Assembly: GCF_963668165.1 (NCBI RefSeq)
Contig: NZ_OY764209.1
Span: forward strand, 1,364,001 to 1,428,000
Source: Marispirochaeta sp.
GTDB lineage: Bacteria > Spirochaetota > Spirochaetia > JC444 > Marispirochaetaceae
Reading direction: 5' to 3'
Length of the DNA stretch: 64,000 nt
Of this stretch, positions 17,051 to 25,842 are shown one piece after another (within the stretch, counting starts at the first letter, position 1; each line of letters begins with the position of its first letter). The position numbers were made by a program, and so were the translations under genes. The notes under the pieces are model-generated. The model saw only the letters and a list, made by a program, of their open reading frames with translations, made no database searches and had not been told where the DNA came from.

Positions 17051-17063
17051 GAATAAAAAAGTG

Positions 17064-18461
17064 TTAAAGGCTGTGTTTTACGTAGAAATTCAGGCTGCTG
17101 ATAATATCATTTGTATCGGGTGCTTCGTCATAGACACCCCGTTTATGATAGGAGGTTGTAGAGACACCGGTGTACCAATCGCCGAAAAAACGCCGTTCAA
17201 AGGCTATATCGAGAATTTCAATTATCGAATAGCCGGTAGAGCCGTAATCCGGAACTGAATCGGCTATTGTGTGAAGGCCGTAATAGGAGTAATCGATGAG
17301 AAGACTGCCGATTTTGTTATGAGAAACCTCAAAGTAGAATTTTCCCCCTTCCCCGGTACCAAGGTCGTAGTTTCGCCGCTCATCGCCATTATCCGAAGGG
17401 GCATCGTACCACAGGTGTATGTACTCACTTGCACCAAGGATAATCCAGTTCAGATGCAGCTTGGCTGATAAATACCAGGAGCTGCCAAGGTGGTGTTGGG
17501 TCTTGAAGCTTAAACCAATGGAGTTTGCGGAAAAGTTGACCAGGGAACTGAAGATAAAATCATAGTGCAGGCTTGCAAACGCAGTTCCCTGGGAGTGGGG
17601 CAAGTCGTATAGGGGAAAAGCTGCCAGTGATCCGTCGGAGAAAAATGAGGCAGAATAGAAGGTATCCGAAAGATTGATTCGGAAGCGCTGCTCGAAGTGT
17701 TCAAAGGGGGTAATGGACCCCGGGGTATACGGGTCGCCGTAGATAATCTGGCCGTTGGCATAGGCGGAGAAATTGTTTTCCGCCGCTTCATAGTTTCTAG
17801 TGCCGTCAAGCTCGTAATCCGCAAGAACTATCCCGCCTGCCAGGTAAGCCTGCCGCAATGATGACCGGGAAGGGTGTATCCGGGGACTCTCTTCGAATAT
17901 CTCACTGTTCAGACTGTCCAGTGGGCTGATAACCCAGCGAGCCGGCAGATTATTGGCGTCGGCTTCCAGGTAGAGGCGGTGAAACATTTCGCCCACTGCT
18001 ATGCCGCCCAGGCTGGTTACGACCAGGTCGTTGATGGAGGGCAGTTCGGTCTCCATCAGAAGCTCCCAGGTGGCGCTGCTTCCCAGGGTCAGCAGTGAGG
18101 ATTCCCAGAAATTGAGGTTGTTAGATCTTCCGGCGATAAAGTAGTAGGACCCCTGGTAGGGATGGCCTATCTGGTTTACCGAGAACTCATCCTGGTCCCA
18201 GGCCCACCAGGTTGTGAGGTTGGTGCGCATGGAGTCGGGGCTGATCATGGCATAATCGGCCTGACGAATATAGCGGTTGATCCCCAGCAGAAAAAGGTTA
18301 CTTCCCATGGCCTCAAGGGCGGCAATACCATAGCGGGGAGACAGCTCTTTTTCAGAAGCTGTGCCCGTATCTTCAGAGACAGCGATGTGCTGGACAGTAA
18401 GAAATAACAGGAAACAGGTAAGTGGTATGGATAAAGCTCGCGGATATAAAGAGAGTCGCAT
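17064..18461 (-). CDS. DUF3943-family protein, predicted outer-membrane
   Basis: This 465-residue protein has an N-terminal signal segment (LSIPLTCFLLFLTVQHIAVS). The block from GHPYQGSYYFIAGRSNNLNFWES to PSINDLVVTSLGGIAVGE is characteristic of DUF3943, a family of unknown function. The C-terminal half is rich in Tyr/Phe and short alternating strands, and ends FYVKHSL, consistent with an outer-membrane barrel. The ATG at 18461 has no good Shine-Dalgarno and lies within one arm of a 15-bp inverted repeat. It is downstream of znuA on the same strand but about 100 bp away. Confidence 0.75.
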   Translation of the reverse strand: MRLSLYPRALSIPLTCFLLFLTVQHIAVSEDTGTASEKELSPRYGIAALEAMGSNLFLLGINRYIRQADYAMISPDSMRTNLTTWWAWDQDEFSVNQIGHPYQGSYYFIAGRSNNLNFWESSLLTLGSSATWELLMETELPSINDLVVTSLGGIAVGEMFHRLYLEADANNLPARWVISPLDSLNSEIFEESPRIHPSRSSLRQAYLAGGIVLADYELDGTRNYEAAENNFSAYANGQIIYGDPYTPGSITPFEHFEQRFRINLSDTFYSASFFSDGSLAAFPLYDLPHSQGTAFASLHYDFIFSSLVNFSANSIGLSFKTQHHLGSSWYLSAKLHLNWIILGASEYIHLWYDAPSDNGDERRNYDLGTGEGGKFYFEVSHNKIGSLLIDYSYYGLHTIADSVPDYGSTGYSIIEILDIAFERRFFGDWYTGVSTTSYHKRGVYDEAPDTNDIISSLNFYVKHSL

Positions 18462-18517
18462 AATCTGGTGGCCGCCCGGAAATCAATATGAGCTGCAGAG
18501 TACCACCAAATTATGCG
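18459..18517 (-). promoter_or_regulatory. Long inverted repeat that includes the start codon of the DUF3943 gene
   Basis: Arms 18503-18517 and 18459-18473 match in 14 of 15 positions around a roughly 30-bp loop; on the minus strand the right arm is CCACCAGATTATGCG and contains the ATG. In an mRNA reading through from znuA the arms would pair and hide the start. It could instead be an operator. Confidence 0.5.
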
Positions 18518-18559
18518 CTTTTCTACCCGTTCTACCCTTTGTACGTATGCCGGCTGATT

Positions 18560-19315
18560 CTATTGAAAGGCGGCGGTCAGTTCCCTGCGGCTGTACTGGA
18601 GCACATCCATCAAGGTCCTGGTGCCGTCCTTGCCGGGGAAATTGATAAGGGACGCTGTTCCCGCTCCGGGCATAATTTCAAGCAAAGGGGCACCGACGTC
18701 TGTGTGCCAGTTGTCGATGATGACCGCTGCACCGCTTTCTGAGAGCTCCTTAAGCTGCTTTGCTTCCAGGGGAGCGGGTCCGTAGGTCCCGGCAACAGTA
18801 AGGCCAAGATTTTTGGCGAGTCCCTCCAGAAACTTGTGAACAATGACCGGGGTATCCTTGTAAGGGATGAGTTCGGCCCGCCAGTCAGAGAAAAACTCTT
18901 CAATCTCCTTAAGGTTTGCCTCCGCTGTCTCCTGGGTACCCGCGGCCTGTGCAATGATTCTCACCGATTCATTGATGACCGGCCATGTGTTCACGGTGGT
19001 AATCTGAACAAGCTGAGCATCCGTGGAGGCCGCCTCCTTGAGGCGTTCCATCATGACCTCGTAGCCGGCATAGATAATCATCTTCGCCCGGGAAATGTTC
19101 CTGATGTCTCCCGGGGTCATCTCGTACTCAGGGGGATGCTGCAGCTCGTAGGGAGCAAGGATATGGATGTTTTCAAGCCCTGCGACCTCGGCAAAGGAGG
19201 CTGTCCAGGAAGTCGTGGCAATAATCCCGGGTACGTCAGAGGTCTCCTGCGCCCCCTCGGCGAACAGACCGAAGCCAAAAAAGAGACAGAGAAGTACAAA
19301 CAATATTCTTTTCAT
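18560..19315 (-). CDS. znuA: Metal ABC transporter substrate-binding protein (ZnuA-like)
   Basis: This 251-residue protein has a short leader (LFVLLCLFFGFGLFAEG) without a lipobox cysteine, then a cluster A-I metal-binding protein. Candidate ligands are the His in LQHPPEYEMTP, the His in TPVIVHKFLEG and the Asp region in IDNWHTD. The His-rich loop of many zinc proteins is missing and the protein is shorter than classic ZnuA (about 300), so manganese or another metal is possible. It overlaps the permease gene by 4 nt. Confidence 0.78.
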   Translation of the reverse strand: MKRILFVLLCLFFGFGLFAEGAQETSDVPGIIATTSWTASFAEVAGLENIHILAPYELQHPPEYEMTPGDIRNISRAKMIIYAGYEVMMERLKEAASTDAQLVQITTVNTWPVINESVRIIAQAAGTQETAEANLKEIEEFFSDWRAELIPYKDTPVIVHKFLEGLAKNLGLTVAGTYGPAPLEAKQLKELSESGAAVIIDNWHTDVGAPLLEIMPGAGTASLINFPGKDGTRTLMDVLQYSRRELTAAFQ

Positions 19316-20121
19316 AAGGATCTCCTGAAGTGTTTTATTAGTATCAAAATCCCGAATATCAGTGCTGAGGTCAGGGTGACCCCGGCGCTGACGGGAATAT
19401 CGAGCCAGAGTGATAACATAAACCCGACCAGGGCGGAAAAGAGCCCCACCATGGATGAAATAAGAAACATGGCCCCGGTACTGCCCGCCACTAAAAGGGA
19501 TGAAACCGCAGGCAACAGCACCAGGGAGTCCAGCAGCAGGGCCCCCACAAGGCGCATGGATATGGCGATGGTTATTCCCGTGCCGATGAGAATAATCCGG
19601 CGATAGGCCTCCGCCGGGATACCGGAGGTGGCGGCCACCTCGTAGTTAAAGAGTACTGCCGTCAGCCGCCGGCGCAGGACCAGAATGAAGAGCAGGATTG
19701 CGGCGCCGACCCCGCTGCTGATGGCAAGTTCCGTACTCCTGACAGCGTAGATGTTCCCCCACAGTATACTCAGGGCGTCCTTGGCGGGGACCCCGGCCTT
19801 GTAGATGACAATTACCGCCAAAGCAATACTGACTACCATAAAAAAGGTGGTCGCGTAGCCGGTGGGAATATCCCCGCTCCGGGTAACGGCAATGAGCATG
19901 ATAATCAAAAGCAGGTTTACAACCAGGCTGCCCAGAAGGGGAGAGATCTGCAGTCCCATTGCGAGGGCGCTTCCCAAAAGGGCCCCGTGCATCAGCATGA
20001 AGCGCAGGGTTATCAGATTCAGCCGGATGACAAAGACCCCGATCAGGGGAAAGGCGATCCCTGCTGTCAAAAGGGCGAGAAAACCCCGCTGGATGGGCGG
20101 CAGGGCAAGGTATTCGAGCAT
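19312..20121 (-). CDS. znuB: Metal ABC transporter permease (ZnuB-like)
   Basis: A 269-residue ABC-3 family permease with about eight hydrophobic segments (for example FLALLTAGIAFPLIGVFVI, LVVNLLLIIMLIAV, ILLFILVLRR). The conserved pore helix region GIPAEAYRRIILIGTGITIAISMRLVGALLLDSLVLLP is clear. It imports Zn(II) or Mn(II) together with the flanking ATPase and binding protein. The start is the ATG at 20121; it overlaps the end of znuC, showing translational coupling. Confidence 0.88.
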   Translation of the reverse strand: MLEYLALPPIQRGFLALLTAGIAFPLIGVFVIRLNLITLRFMLMHGALLGSALAMGLQISPLLGSLVVNLLLIIMLIAVTRSGDIPTGYATTFFMVVSIALAVIVIYKAGVPAKDALSILWGNIYAVRSTELAISSGVGAAILLFILVLRRRLTAVLFNYEVAATSGIPAEAYRRIILIGTGITIAISMRLVGALLLDSLVLLPAVSSLLVAGSTGAMFLISSMVGLFSALVGFMLSLWLDIPVSAGVTLTSALIFGILILIKHFRRSL

Positions 20122-20771
20122 CAGCCGGCCTCCCGTACAACAGTGTCATCAATCTCCTGTTCCAGCCTCAGCCGCCGCCAGCCCTGATCCTGAATACCTT
20201 TCAGGTCATGAGTAACCAGCAGCACCGTGGCCCCATGCCCGGCGGCCATTTCCAGCAGGAGAGGATAGAAGCGGGAACGAATCTCCGGATCCAGCCCCGC
20301 TGTGGGTTCGTCCAGAACAAGCATCTCCGGGGCCTGGGCCAGACAGCGGGCCAGAGAAACCCGCTGCTTCTCTCCCCCCGAGAGGGTTACAAAGGAGCGT
20401 GCCGCCAGCGAGGCGCAGCCCAGGGCTTCCAGCAGGTCAGTGATCTTTTTGTTTCGGGAGGCCCTGGACATCCTGCGGGAGGTTAACCCGATGTCCACAA
20501 CCTCACGAACGGATATGGGAAGGTCGCCTGTAAGGGATTCCTGAGGTAGATATGCCAGGCTTCCCGGTCCGCGCACCCGGCGGATCACTCTGCCCTGTTC
20601 CGGGTGTATGAAGCCCAGGGCGGTCTTGAGAAGGGTAGTTTTTCCTATACCGTTTTCGCCCTGCAGAATTATGTGTTCTCCGGCCTTGATCCCGAAGGAA
20701 AGCTTGCGCAGAATAAGCCGGCTTCCCCGCCGGACAGTAACATCCTGAAAAGTAATAAGGGGGTCGGTCAT
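20121..20771 (-). CDS. znuC: Metal ABC transporter ATP-binding protein (ZnuC-like)
   Basis: A 216-residue ATPase with Walker A QGENGIGKTTLL, signature TLSGGEKQRVSLARC and Walker B MLVLDEPTAGLD. The start is the ATG at 20771, overlapping the stop of the DUF1893 gene (ATGA). The frame continues upstream without a stop, but only through the DUF1893 coding region. It powers the ZnuB-like permease. Confidence 0.88.
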   Translation of the reverse strand: MTDPLITFQDVTVRRGSRLILRKLSFGIKAGEHIILQGENGIGKTTLLKTALGFIHPEQGRVIRRVRGPGSLAYLPQESLTGDLPISVREVVDIGLTSRRMSRASRNKKITDLLEALGCASLAARSFVTLSGGEKQRVSLARCLAQAPEMLVLDEPTAGLDPEIRSRFYPLLLEMAAGHGATVLLVTHDLKGIQDQGWRRLRLEQEIDDTVVREAG

Positions 20772-21154
20772 TGCCGTCCGGCCCGGCGGCTGAGCTCGCT
20801 GTATGCTTCCTCGGTGTCGTCGACAGCGGCCAGCAGTTCCTCGGTCCGGCACTGGATCCGGGGAACAAGGGTCCCCCAGGAGAATTCAGCTTTTCTGGAG
20901 CGAAGATACTCCGCTGCAAGCTCGCTCATAAGGACTCCGTGAATCCTGCGGATACCCAGGCGGCAGATTAAGAGGGCAGCGGCTTTACCGATTATGCTGT
21001 CCCGGAGATGCAGATCCCCGGGGTTAAGGTCTTCTCTTGAGAGAAAGTCCTCCAGGGCGAAAAGAGGATGAAGCCACTTTCCGTTGTGGGTAAATATTCT
21101 TTCCTCTTGCAGAAAAACCTGAAGAGATAGTGAATCATGGTGATTTGTGCACAT
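20768..21154 (-). CDS. DUF1893-family protein, first gene of the znu operon
   Basis: This 128-residue protein matches DUF1893: the stretch RDSIIGKAAALLICRLGIRR and the following VLMSELAAEYL and FSWGTLVPRIQCR are hallmarks. The biochemical function is unknown. The related cytidine-deaminase-like fold is sometimes proposed, but the zinc motif is not evident here. The ATG at 21154 is preferred over the TTG at 21175. A -10 box ends 8 nt upstream and there is no Shine-Dalgarno. It overlaps znuC by 4 nt. Confidence 0.72.
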   Translation of the reverse strand: MCTNHHDSLSLQVFLQEERIFTHNGKWLHPLFALEDFLSREDLNPGDLHLRDSIIGKAAALLICRLGIRRIHGVLMSELAAEYLRSRKAEFSWGTLVPRIQCRTEELLAAVDDTEEAYSELSRRAGRQ

Positions 21155-21162
21155 ATATGATG

Positions 21163-21192
21163 ATACTAACACCAAAGCATGACGAACGGCAA
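21163..21192 (-). promoter_or_regulatory. Promoter of the DUF1893-znuCBA operon
   Basis: TTGCCG (21192-21187), an 18-bp spacer and TAGTAT (21168-21163), then 8 nt to the ATG at 21154. I see no clear Zur or MntR palindrome. Confidence 0.35.
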
Positions 21193-21205
21193 GCAGCTCC
21201 CGGGA

Positions 21206-21772
21206 TCAGTCTATCTGTTTTGCTATCAACTGCAGGAACTCCAGACGCGTGGCCTCATCATTGTGGAAGCTGCCCAGTACCGATGAGGTGGTCATGACGG
21301 AGTTCTGTTTTTCCACGCCCCGCATCATCATGCAGAGGTGTTTTGCTTCCATAACCACTCCAACACCCTCGGCGTTGGTAACGTCCATAATTTCCCGGGC
21401 GATCTGTCTGGTCAGGCGCTCCTGTATCTGCAGTCTCCGGGCAAACACGTCGGCGATGCGGGCAAGTTTACTGACTCCCAGCACCTTGTCCCGGGCAATA
21501 TAGCCGATGTGGACTTTGCCGTAGAACGGGAGCATATGGTGCTCGCAGAGGCTGTAGACCTCGATGTCCCGCACAATGATCATGTTATTGGCTTCGGATT
21601 CGAAAACCGCGCCGTTTATAACTTCTTCCATGTTTCGGCTGTAGCCGGAGCTCAGGTATTCCCAGGCCTTGGCCGCCCGGTCCGGTGTCCGCTGAAGCCC
21701 TTCCCGCTCGGGATCTTCGCCGATTTCGATTAATAATTCACGTATGAGTTCGGCAACGCGTTCGCGGTTCAT
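21206..21772 (-). CDS. folE: GTP cyclohydrolase I
   Basis: This 188-residue FolE converts GTP to 7,8-dihydroneopterin triphosphate, the first step of folate synthesis. The zinc and active-site block [17 protein letters not shown] and the C-terminal [17 protein letters not shown] are intact. The start is the ATG at 21772 after aggagg; the TTG at 21808 lies inside folK. It is the last gene of the phn/fol operon. Confidence 0.96.
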   Translation of the reverse strand: MNRERVAELIRELLIEIGEDPEREGLQRTPDRAAKAWEYLSSGYSRNMEEVINGAVFESEANNMIIVRDIEVYSLCEHHMLPFYGKVHIGYIARDKVLGVSKLARIADVFARRLQIQERLTRQIAREIMDVTNAEGVGVVMEAKHLCMMMRGVEKQNSVMTTSSVLGSFHNDEATRLEFLQLIAKQID

Positions 21773-21791
21773 GGCTTCTGCCTCCTGTGTT

Positions 21792-22301
21792 TCAAAGGCC
21801 GGAATCAAGCAGATTACGCAGGATTTCGGTTATCGGAGAATAGTACAGCTCCATGTCCGGATTGACCAGCCCCGCGAGAGGACTTTTGTCTCCCGGCAGA
21901 CGTATATCCGGTTCAAGTTCCAGGAGGGGGATGTAGATAAACGTCCTCTCTTTTATTTCCGGATTGGGGATCACAAGCTCCGGGCTGTCGAGCTGAAGGT
22001 CTTCATAAAGAATCAGGTCCAGGTCCAGGGTGCGGGAGGCGAAGGGGTCATTTTCCCGTACCCGGCCGCAGTGATTTTCGATGTGTCCCAAGGTTTTTTT
22101 CAGTTTCAGGGGGGCGATATCAGTTTGTCCGTGCCAGATCCCGTTTATGTATTCCGGCTGCCGTCTTTCGCCGAGAGGGGCCGTGCGGTAGTGCGTCGAG
22201 ACCCGCAGCAGGTGTACCCGGGAGGAGAGCAGCTTGAGACCCTCGCTTAGGTTGGTCTCGGGGTCTATATTGGATCCCACGGCAATATAGAAATCAGCCA
22301 T
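21792..22301 (-). CDS. folK: 2-amino-4-hydroxy-6-hydroxymethyldihydropteridine pyrophosphokinase
   Basis: This 169-residue FolK transfers pyrophosphate from ATP to 6-hydroxymethyl-dihydropterin. Visible signatures are the N-terminal [11 protein letters not shown], the central [18 protein letters not shown], and [15 protein letters not shown], which carries the metal-binding aspartates. Length is normal. Its ATG overlaps the end of folB by 8 nt. Confidence 0.95.
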   Translation of the reverse strand: MADFYIAVGSNIDPETNLSEGLKLLSSRVHLLRVSTHYRTAPLGERRQPEYINGIWHGQTDIAPLKLKKTLGHIENHCGRVRENDPFASRTLDLDLILYEDLQLDSPELVIPNPEIKERTFIYIPLLELEPDIRLPGDKSPLAGLVNPDMELYYSPITEILRNLLDSGL

Positions 22302-22686
22302 CGAAGCCTCTGTCGGGATAATCCTCCCGGGTCCGGAATATTTCTACCGCCACGCTCCTGGCAAAGCGCAGGGCCCCGGGCTTATCGATGGTAACCCCAA
22401 CCCGCCGGACCTCCGGTACCTCGAGACAGAGGGCCGCTATCTCATGGGCTAAAGCCTCTATGAGGTAGAATGAGCTCTCCTCGGTGAAGCTTATGACCCG
22501 ATTTTTAATTTCTTTGTAATTGATGGTATCATTAATATCGTCGCTCTCCCCGGGAAGACGCAGATCTCCTTCAAGGCACAGCGAGATTATAATGTCCTGT
22601 TTTTTCTCCCGTTCATCGGGATTAATCCCCACGATACAGCGGACCAGGATGTCCCGTATGTGGATCCGGTCCAGTTTAAACTCCAT
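22294..22686 (-). CDS. folB: Dihydroneopterin aldolase
   Basis: A 130-residue FolB-type protein that cleaves dihydroneopterin to 6-hydroxymethyl-dihydropterin and glycolaldehyde. The N-terminus IHIRDILVRCIVGINPDERE matches the usual start with the conserved Gly and Glu, and NYKEIKNRVISF and SFYLIEALAHEIAAL carry the typical Tyr/Lys and Glu. Its start overlaps the end of the SDR gene. Confidence 0.93.
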   Translation of the reverse strand: MEFKLDRIHIRDILVRCIVGINPDEREKKQDIIISLCLEGDLRLPGESDDINDTINYKEIKNRVISFTEESSFYLIEALAHEIAALCLEVPEVRRVGVTIDKPGALRFARSVAVEIFRTREDYPDRGFDG

Positions 22687-23461
22687 ACATGCTCCCTCTG
22701 ATGCGGCGGCCGCCGTCTACAAAGATGACCTGGCCGCTTATAAAACTGTTGCTGATTAGAAAAAGCAGGGCGCTGCTTATGTCTTCCAGTCTTCCCACGC
22801 GGCGCATCGGATTGGTGTGACGCAGCTTGTCCAGGAATGCTTCGTTCTTCCCCGGAGGAGGCAGAATGAGCCCCGGAGCTATGGCGTTTACCTTGACCGC
22901 CGGTGCGCAGGCAATACTGAGCATGCGGGTAAGACTGAAGAGACTTCGTTTGCTCAAGGCGTAGGCCGCGTGCTCCTTGTCGTTATCGGTTATTCTGGTA
23001 TCCAGGAGGTTTACAATGTTTCCCAGCTGTTCGGCTTCCGGGGGATCTGCCAGGCCGGAAAAATGTTTCTGAGCTGCGAAGAGCCGGGACAGCACAAGGG
23101 GGGCCCAGGTGTTAATCTTAAGGTTCTGCTCAAGGTCCTCCCAGGTAAAGGCGTCGATGGTGCCCGCGGGAAAAATCGAGGCGGAATTGACCAGAATATC
23201 GATGCCGCCGGATAACTCTACCGCCTTATCAAAGAGGTCCCTGGTCTCCTGTTCGGACTCCAGGTCGGCCTTCACTGTCCAGGCTTTCACTCCCTTTGAC
23301 GTAATGAGCTCAGCGGTTTTTTGCGACTCTTCCTGTGAGCGGTGATAATGAAGAACGATGTCCGCTCCCGCCCCGGCAAGGGCCAGGGCGCAGGCGGCAC
23401 CGATACGTTTGGCGCCGCCGCTTATAAGCGCGGTTTTTCCCCGCAGATCAGGATATATCAT
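22676..23461 (-). CDS. Pteridine-reductase-like short-chain dehydrogenase (FolM/PTR1 type)
   Basis: This 261-residue SDR begins with ISGGAKRIGAACAL, whose Arg in the TGxxxR motif is characteristic of pteridine reductases and FolM and favours NADPH. The catalytic YALSKR (YxxxK) follows an LLDTRITDND segment resembling PTR1/FolM. Such enzymes reduce dihydromonapterin, dihydrobiopterin or dihydrofolate. Position between phnE and folB in one overlapping operon supports a pterin role. The ATG at 23461 directly follows the phnE stop; a TTG at 23470 is less likely. A generic SDR annotation cannot be fully excluded. Confidence 0.8.
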   Translation of the reverse strand: MIYPDLRGKTALISGGAKRIGAACALALAGAGADIVLHYHRSQEESQKTAELITSKGVKAWTVKADLESEQETRDLFDKAVELSGGIDILVNSASIFPAGTIDAFTWEDLEQNLKINTWAPLVLSRLFAAQKHFSGLADPPEAEQLGNIVNLLDTRITDNDKEHAAYALSKRSLFSLTRMLSIACAPAVKVNAIAPGLILPPPGKNEAFLDKLRHTNPMRRVGRLEDISSALLFLISNSFISGQVIFVDGGRRIRGSMYGV

Positions 23462-23462
23462 G

Positions 23463-24977
23463 TCAGACAAAACGGTTCCGTATTTCCGCGCTCACGTAAT
23501 CGAGGATGGAAACCGTCAGGGCGATAAACCAGACGGCGATTCCTGCGGACCGATACTCCAGCAGCCGGATGTACTGGACCAGAAGAAAGCCGATTCCGCC
23601 GCCGCCGACCATACCGATAACCGTGGACATGCGCACGTTTATATCCCAGCGGTAGATGGTAAAGGATACAAAGGGAGGGATCATCTGGGGTACAACGGCG
23701 AACATGATTGTCTGCAGTTTGTTGGCCCCTGTGGCCTGGATGGCCTCTATGGGGCCGGGGTTTATGCTCTCTATGGACTCGGAGTAGAGCTTCCCCAGGG
23801 CCGCTACGGAGTGGATGGTCAGGGCGACAATTCCGGCAAAGGGGCCGAGGCCCACCCAGACCACCGCGATAAGGGCCCATATAAGGGGTTCGATGGCCCT
23901 TACGATATTAAGGATGGTCCTGGTGATGTAATAGATGGACATGGTTACCCAGCTTCCGGACATCAGGTTGCGGGCGGCAAGGAAGCTGACAGGTACCGAG
24001 AGGATAATACCAAAAATCGTGGCCATCATTCCCATAAAGATGGTCTCGATTATCAGTTCGATGGTCAAGAGCAGGGGTTCACTGGGCAGCAGGGGGCCTA
24101 CATCGCTGACCTGCCGGGCAAGCACCTCATGATACTGGGGCCCTTTGGCGCTGGGCGGTACCAGGCGGTAGGGCATGATCATCTTCAGTTCAAAGGAGCC
24201 TGTATCATCGGTTTCCACCGATAAATAGCGGCCCTCATGACGGGGCTGAAACTCATTGCCGATGGCGTCGCTCCACCATATCTGGGTCAGGGTGTTGGGT
24301 TCGAAACCCTCACCCTGAATGCTGAGCTCCGTTCCCGGAATAACCTTGTTGTTTTCGTCCAGTTTTGAGAGATTCCCGGACCGCGGTTCGACCCGTATGT
24401 AAGGTTCTCCTGGCCGCTTCGCCGGTACCGGGGGAATCTCACCTTCGGAGTCCACAAGGAGCTCTGCCCCGGCCTCGAGACTTTCGGTATCCCGGGTGAC
24501 CGCCGCGTCCCAGGGCCACAGAATTTTCGAGAGTGGGACCCAGGCTTCGTTGGCGTCCCTGGTCAGCCTGACTACATCGATCTGACTGATCTGCCATCCC
24601 ACGGCAAAGAAAACCAGCAGAATCAGGGCGAAGATGGCGTTCCCGTACTGCTTTTTTTTGTTCGTCTGGCGCGCCGCGTCAAGCATAATCCAGATCCAGA
24701 TTCCGAGGAGCGCAAGCAGACTGAAACCGACAAAAAGCGGGTTTCTGGAAAGGGCCTTCATCAGGATCCCCCAGAAGCCCTCTTCCAGGCGTCCGATGAT
24801 ACGGATGCGCCAGATCATGAGCCCCGCCAGGCTGAACATGGAGCCCGCCAAAAGGAGGCCCCGCTGGATTCTGCGGGCCATTACCTGCCCCAGCCCTGGT
24901 ATAAGAAGTGAAAGCAGTGCAGCGACGGGAGCACTGACCAGGGAGTTCTTAGCCTCTTTGTAGACTTTTTGACTCAT
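23463..24977 (-). CDS. phnE: Phosphonate-type ABC transporter permease PhnE with a large N-terminal extension
   Basis: The protein is 504 residues, about twice the usual PhnE. The C-terminal part (about 290-504) is a normal PhnE permease (SVPVSFLAARNLMS, GPFAGIVALTIHSVAALGKLYSESIESI, VGGGGIGFLLVQYIR). The N-terminal part has about four membrane segments, starting with LLSLLIPGLGQVMARRIQRG, which resembles small TM2/DUF5683-like modules, then a soluble region (about 140-270) with an IPT/TIG-like stretch (GTELSIQGEGFEPNTLTQIWW). It overlaps phnC by 4 nt. Confidence 0.88.
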   Translation of the reverse strand: MSQKVYKEAKNSLVSAPVAALLSLLIPGLGQVMARRIQRGLLLAGSMFSLAGLMIWRIRIIGRLEEGFWGILMKALSRNPLFVGFSLLALLGIWIWIMLDAARQTNKKKQYGNAIFALILLVFFAVGWQISQIDVVRLTRDANEAWVPLSKILWPWDAAVTRDTESLEAGAELLVDSEGEIPPVPAKRPGEPYIRVEPRSGNLSKLDENNKVIPGTELSIQGEGFEPNTLTQIWWSDAIGNEFQPRHEGRYLSVETDDTGSFELKMIMPYRLVPPSAKGPQYHEVLARQVSDVGPLLPSEPLLLTIELIIETIFMGMMATIFGIILSVPVSFLAARNLMSGSWVTMSIYYITRTILNIVRAIEPLIWALIAVVWVGLGPFAGIVALTIHSVAALGKLYSESIESINPGPIEAIQATGANKLQTIMFAVVPQMIPPFVSFTIYRWDINVRMSTVIGMVGGGGIGFLLVQYIRLLEYRSAGIAVWFIALTVSILDYVSAEIRNRFV

Positions 24978-25783
24978 GGTGTTCCCTCCCCGTGTGTGCT
25001 GTCTTTGGTGCTCAGGGTGCCGGCACTTACCCGCTCGGCCTCTTCTCCGTAGATTTCCTTGAACTGCCGGTCTGTCATGCTGCGAATATCCTCACGGGTC
25101 CCGCGGTAGACTATCTCGCCGTCCTTAAGCCCGATTACTGTGGTGGCATAGCGCTGCACCAGGTCGAGGTAATGAAGGCTGCAGAGCACGGATATGCCGC
25201 TCTCCCGGTTGAGCTGTTCCAGGTAGCCGAGGATGGTATGGGCCAGGACCGGATCCAGGCTGGCGACCGGTTCGTCCGCCAGGATCATGCTGGGGTCCTG
25301 CATAAGTGCCCTGGCAATACCGACCCGCTGGCGCTGCCCGCCGGAAAGCTCATCCGCCCGCTTGTGGGCCTGATCCTCGATTCCCACCTTCCGCAGGGCC
25401 TGCATGGCTTCTTTTCTTATACCGCCCGGGAATTTATGCAGAATACTCTGCCATGGGTTCAGATAGCCAAGCCTGCCGGAAAGCGCGTTGGTAAGGACGC
25501 TGGAACGGTCCACCAGGTTGAAGTGCTGGAAGATCATTCCGATCTTTCGCCGGATTTGACGAAGTTCCTTATTGTCGGCGGCAGTAACGTCGTGGCCGTC
25601 AAAGATGATGGTTCCTTCCGTGGGATCGATCAGACGGTTTATGCACCTGAGAAGGGTTGATTTTCCTGAACCACTCAGGCCGATTATTACCAGAAACTCA
25701 CCGTCTTCTACAGTAAAACTGACTTTTTTCAGGGCCCTTGTTCCGTCTGGATAGACCTTGGTGAGATCTTTGACTTCGAGCAT
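24974..25783 (-). CDS. phnC: Phosphonate-type ABC transporter ATP-binding protein
   Basis: This 269-residue ATPase has Walker A GLSGSGKSTLL, Q-loop FQHFNLVDRSSVLTNAL, signature LSGGQRQRVGIARAL and Walker B MILADEPVASLDP. The LVDRSSVLTN Q-loop and the DEPVASLDP form are diagnostic of PhnC. The ATG at 25783 is 60 nt after phnD. It drives uptake of a phosphonate, phosphite or an unknown ligand. Confidence 0.93.
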   Translation of the reverse strand: MLEVKDLTKVYPDGTRALKKVSFTVEDGEFLVIIGLSGSGKSTLLRCINRLIDPTEGTIIFDGHDVTAADNKELRQIRRKIGMIFQHFNLVDRSSVLTNALSGRLGYLNPWQSILHKFPGGIRKEAMQALRKVGIEDQAHKRADELSGGQRQRVGIARALMQDPSMILADEPVASLDPVLAHTILGYLEQLNRESGISVLCSLHYLDLVQRYATTVIGLKDGEIVYRGTREDIRSMTDRQFKEIYGEEAERVSAGTLSTKDSTHGEGTP

Positions 25784-25842
25784 GATTTCCTCACACTAGA
25801 GGAGGGACCGGAATCCCCCCTCCGGAATTCGCCTTCAGCGGT

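Noticed and set aside
18513..18557. A 14-codon plus-strand frame starting at the ATG in the far arm of the inverted repeat.
   Set aside because: Too short, no Shine-Dalgarno, and no sign of conservation; more likely a by-product of the palindrome.
23358..24224. A 288-codon plus-strand frame opposite phnE.
   Set aside because: Low-complexity, Gly/Asp-rich translation with no family match; shadow of phnE.
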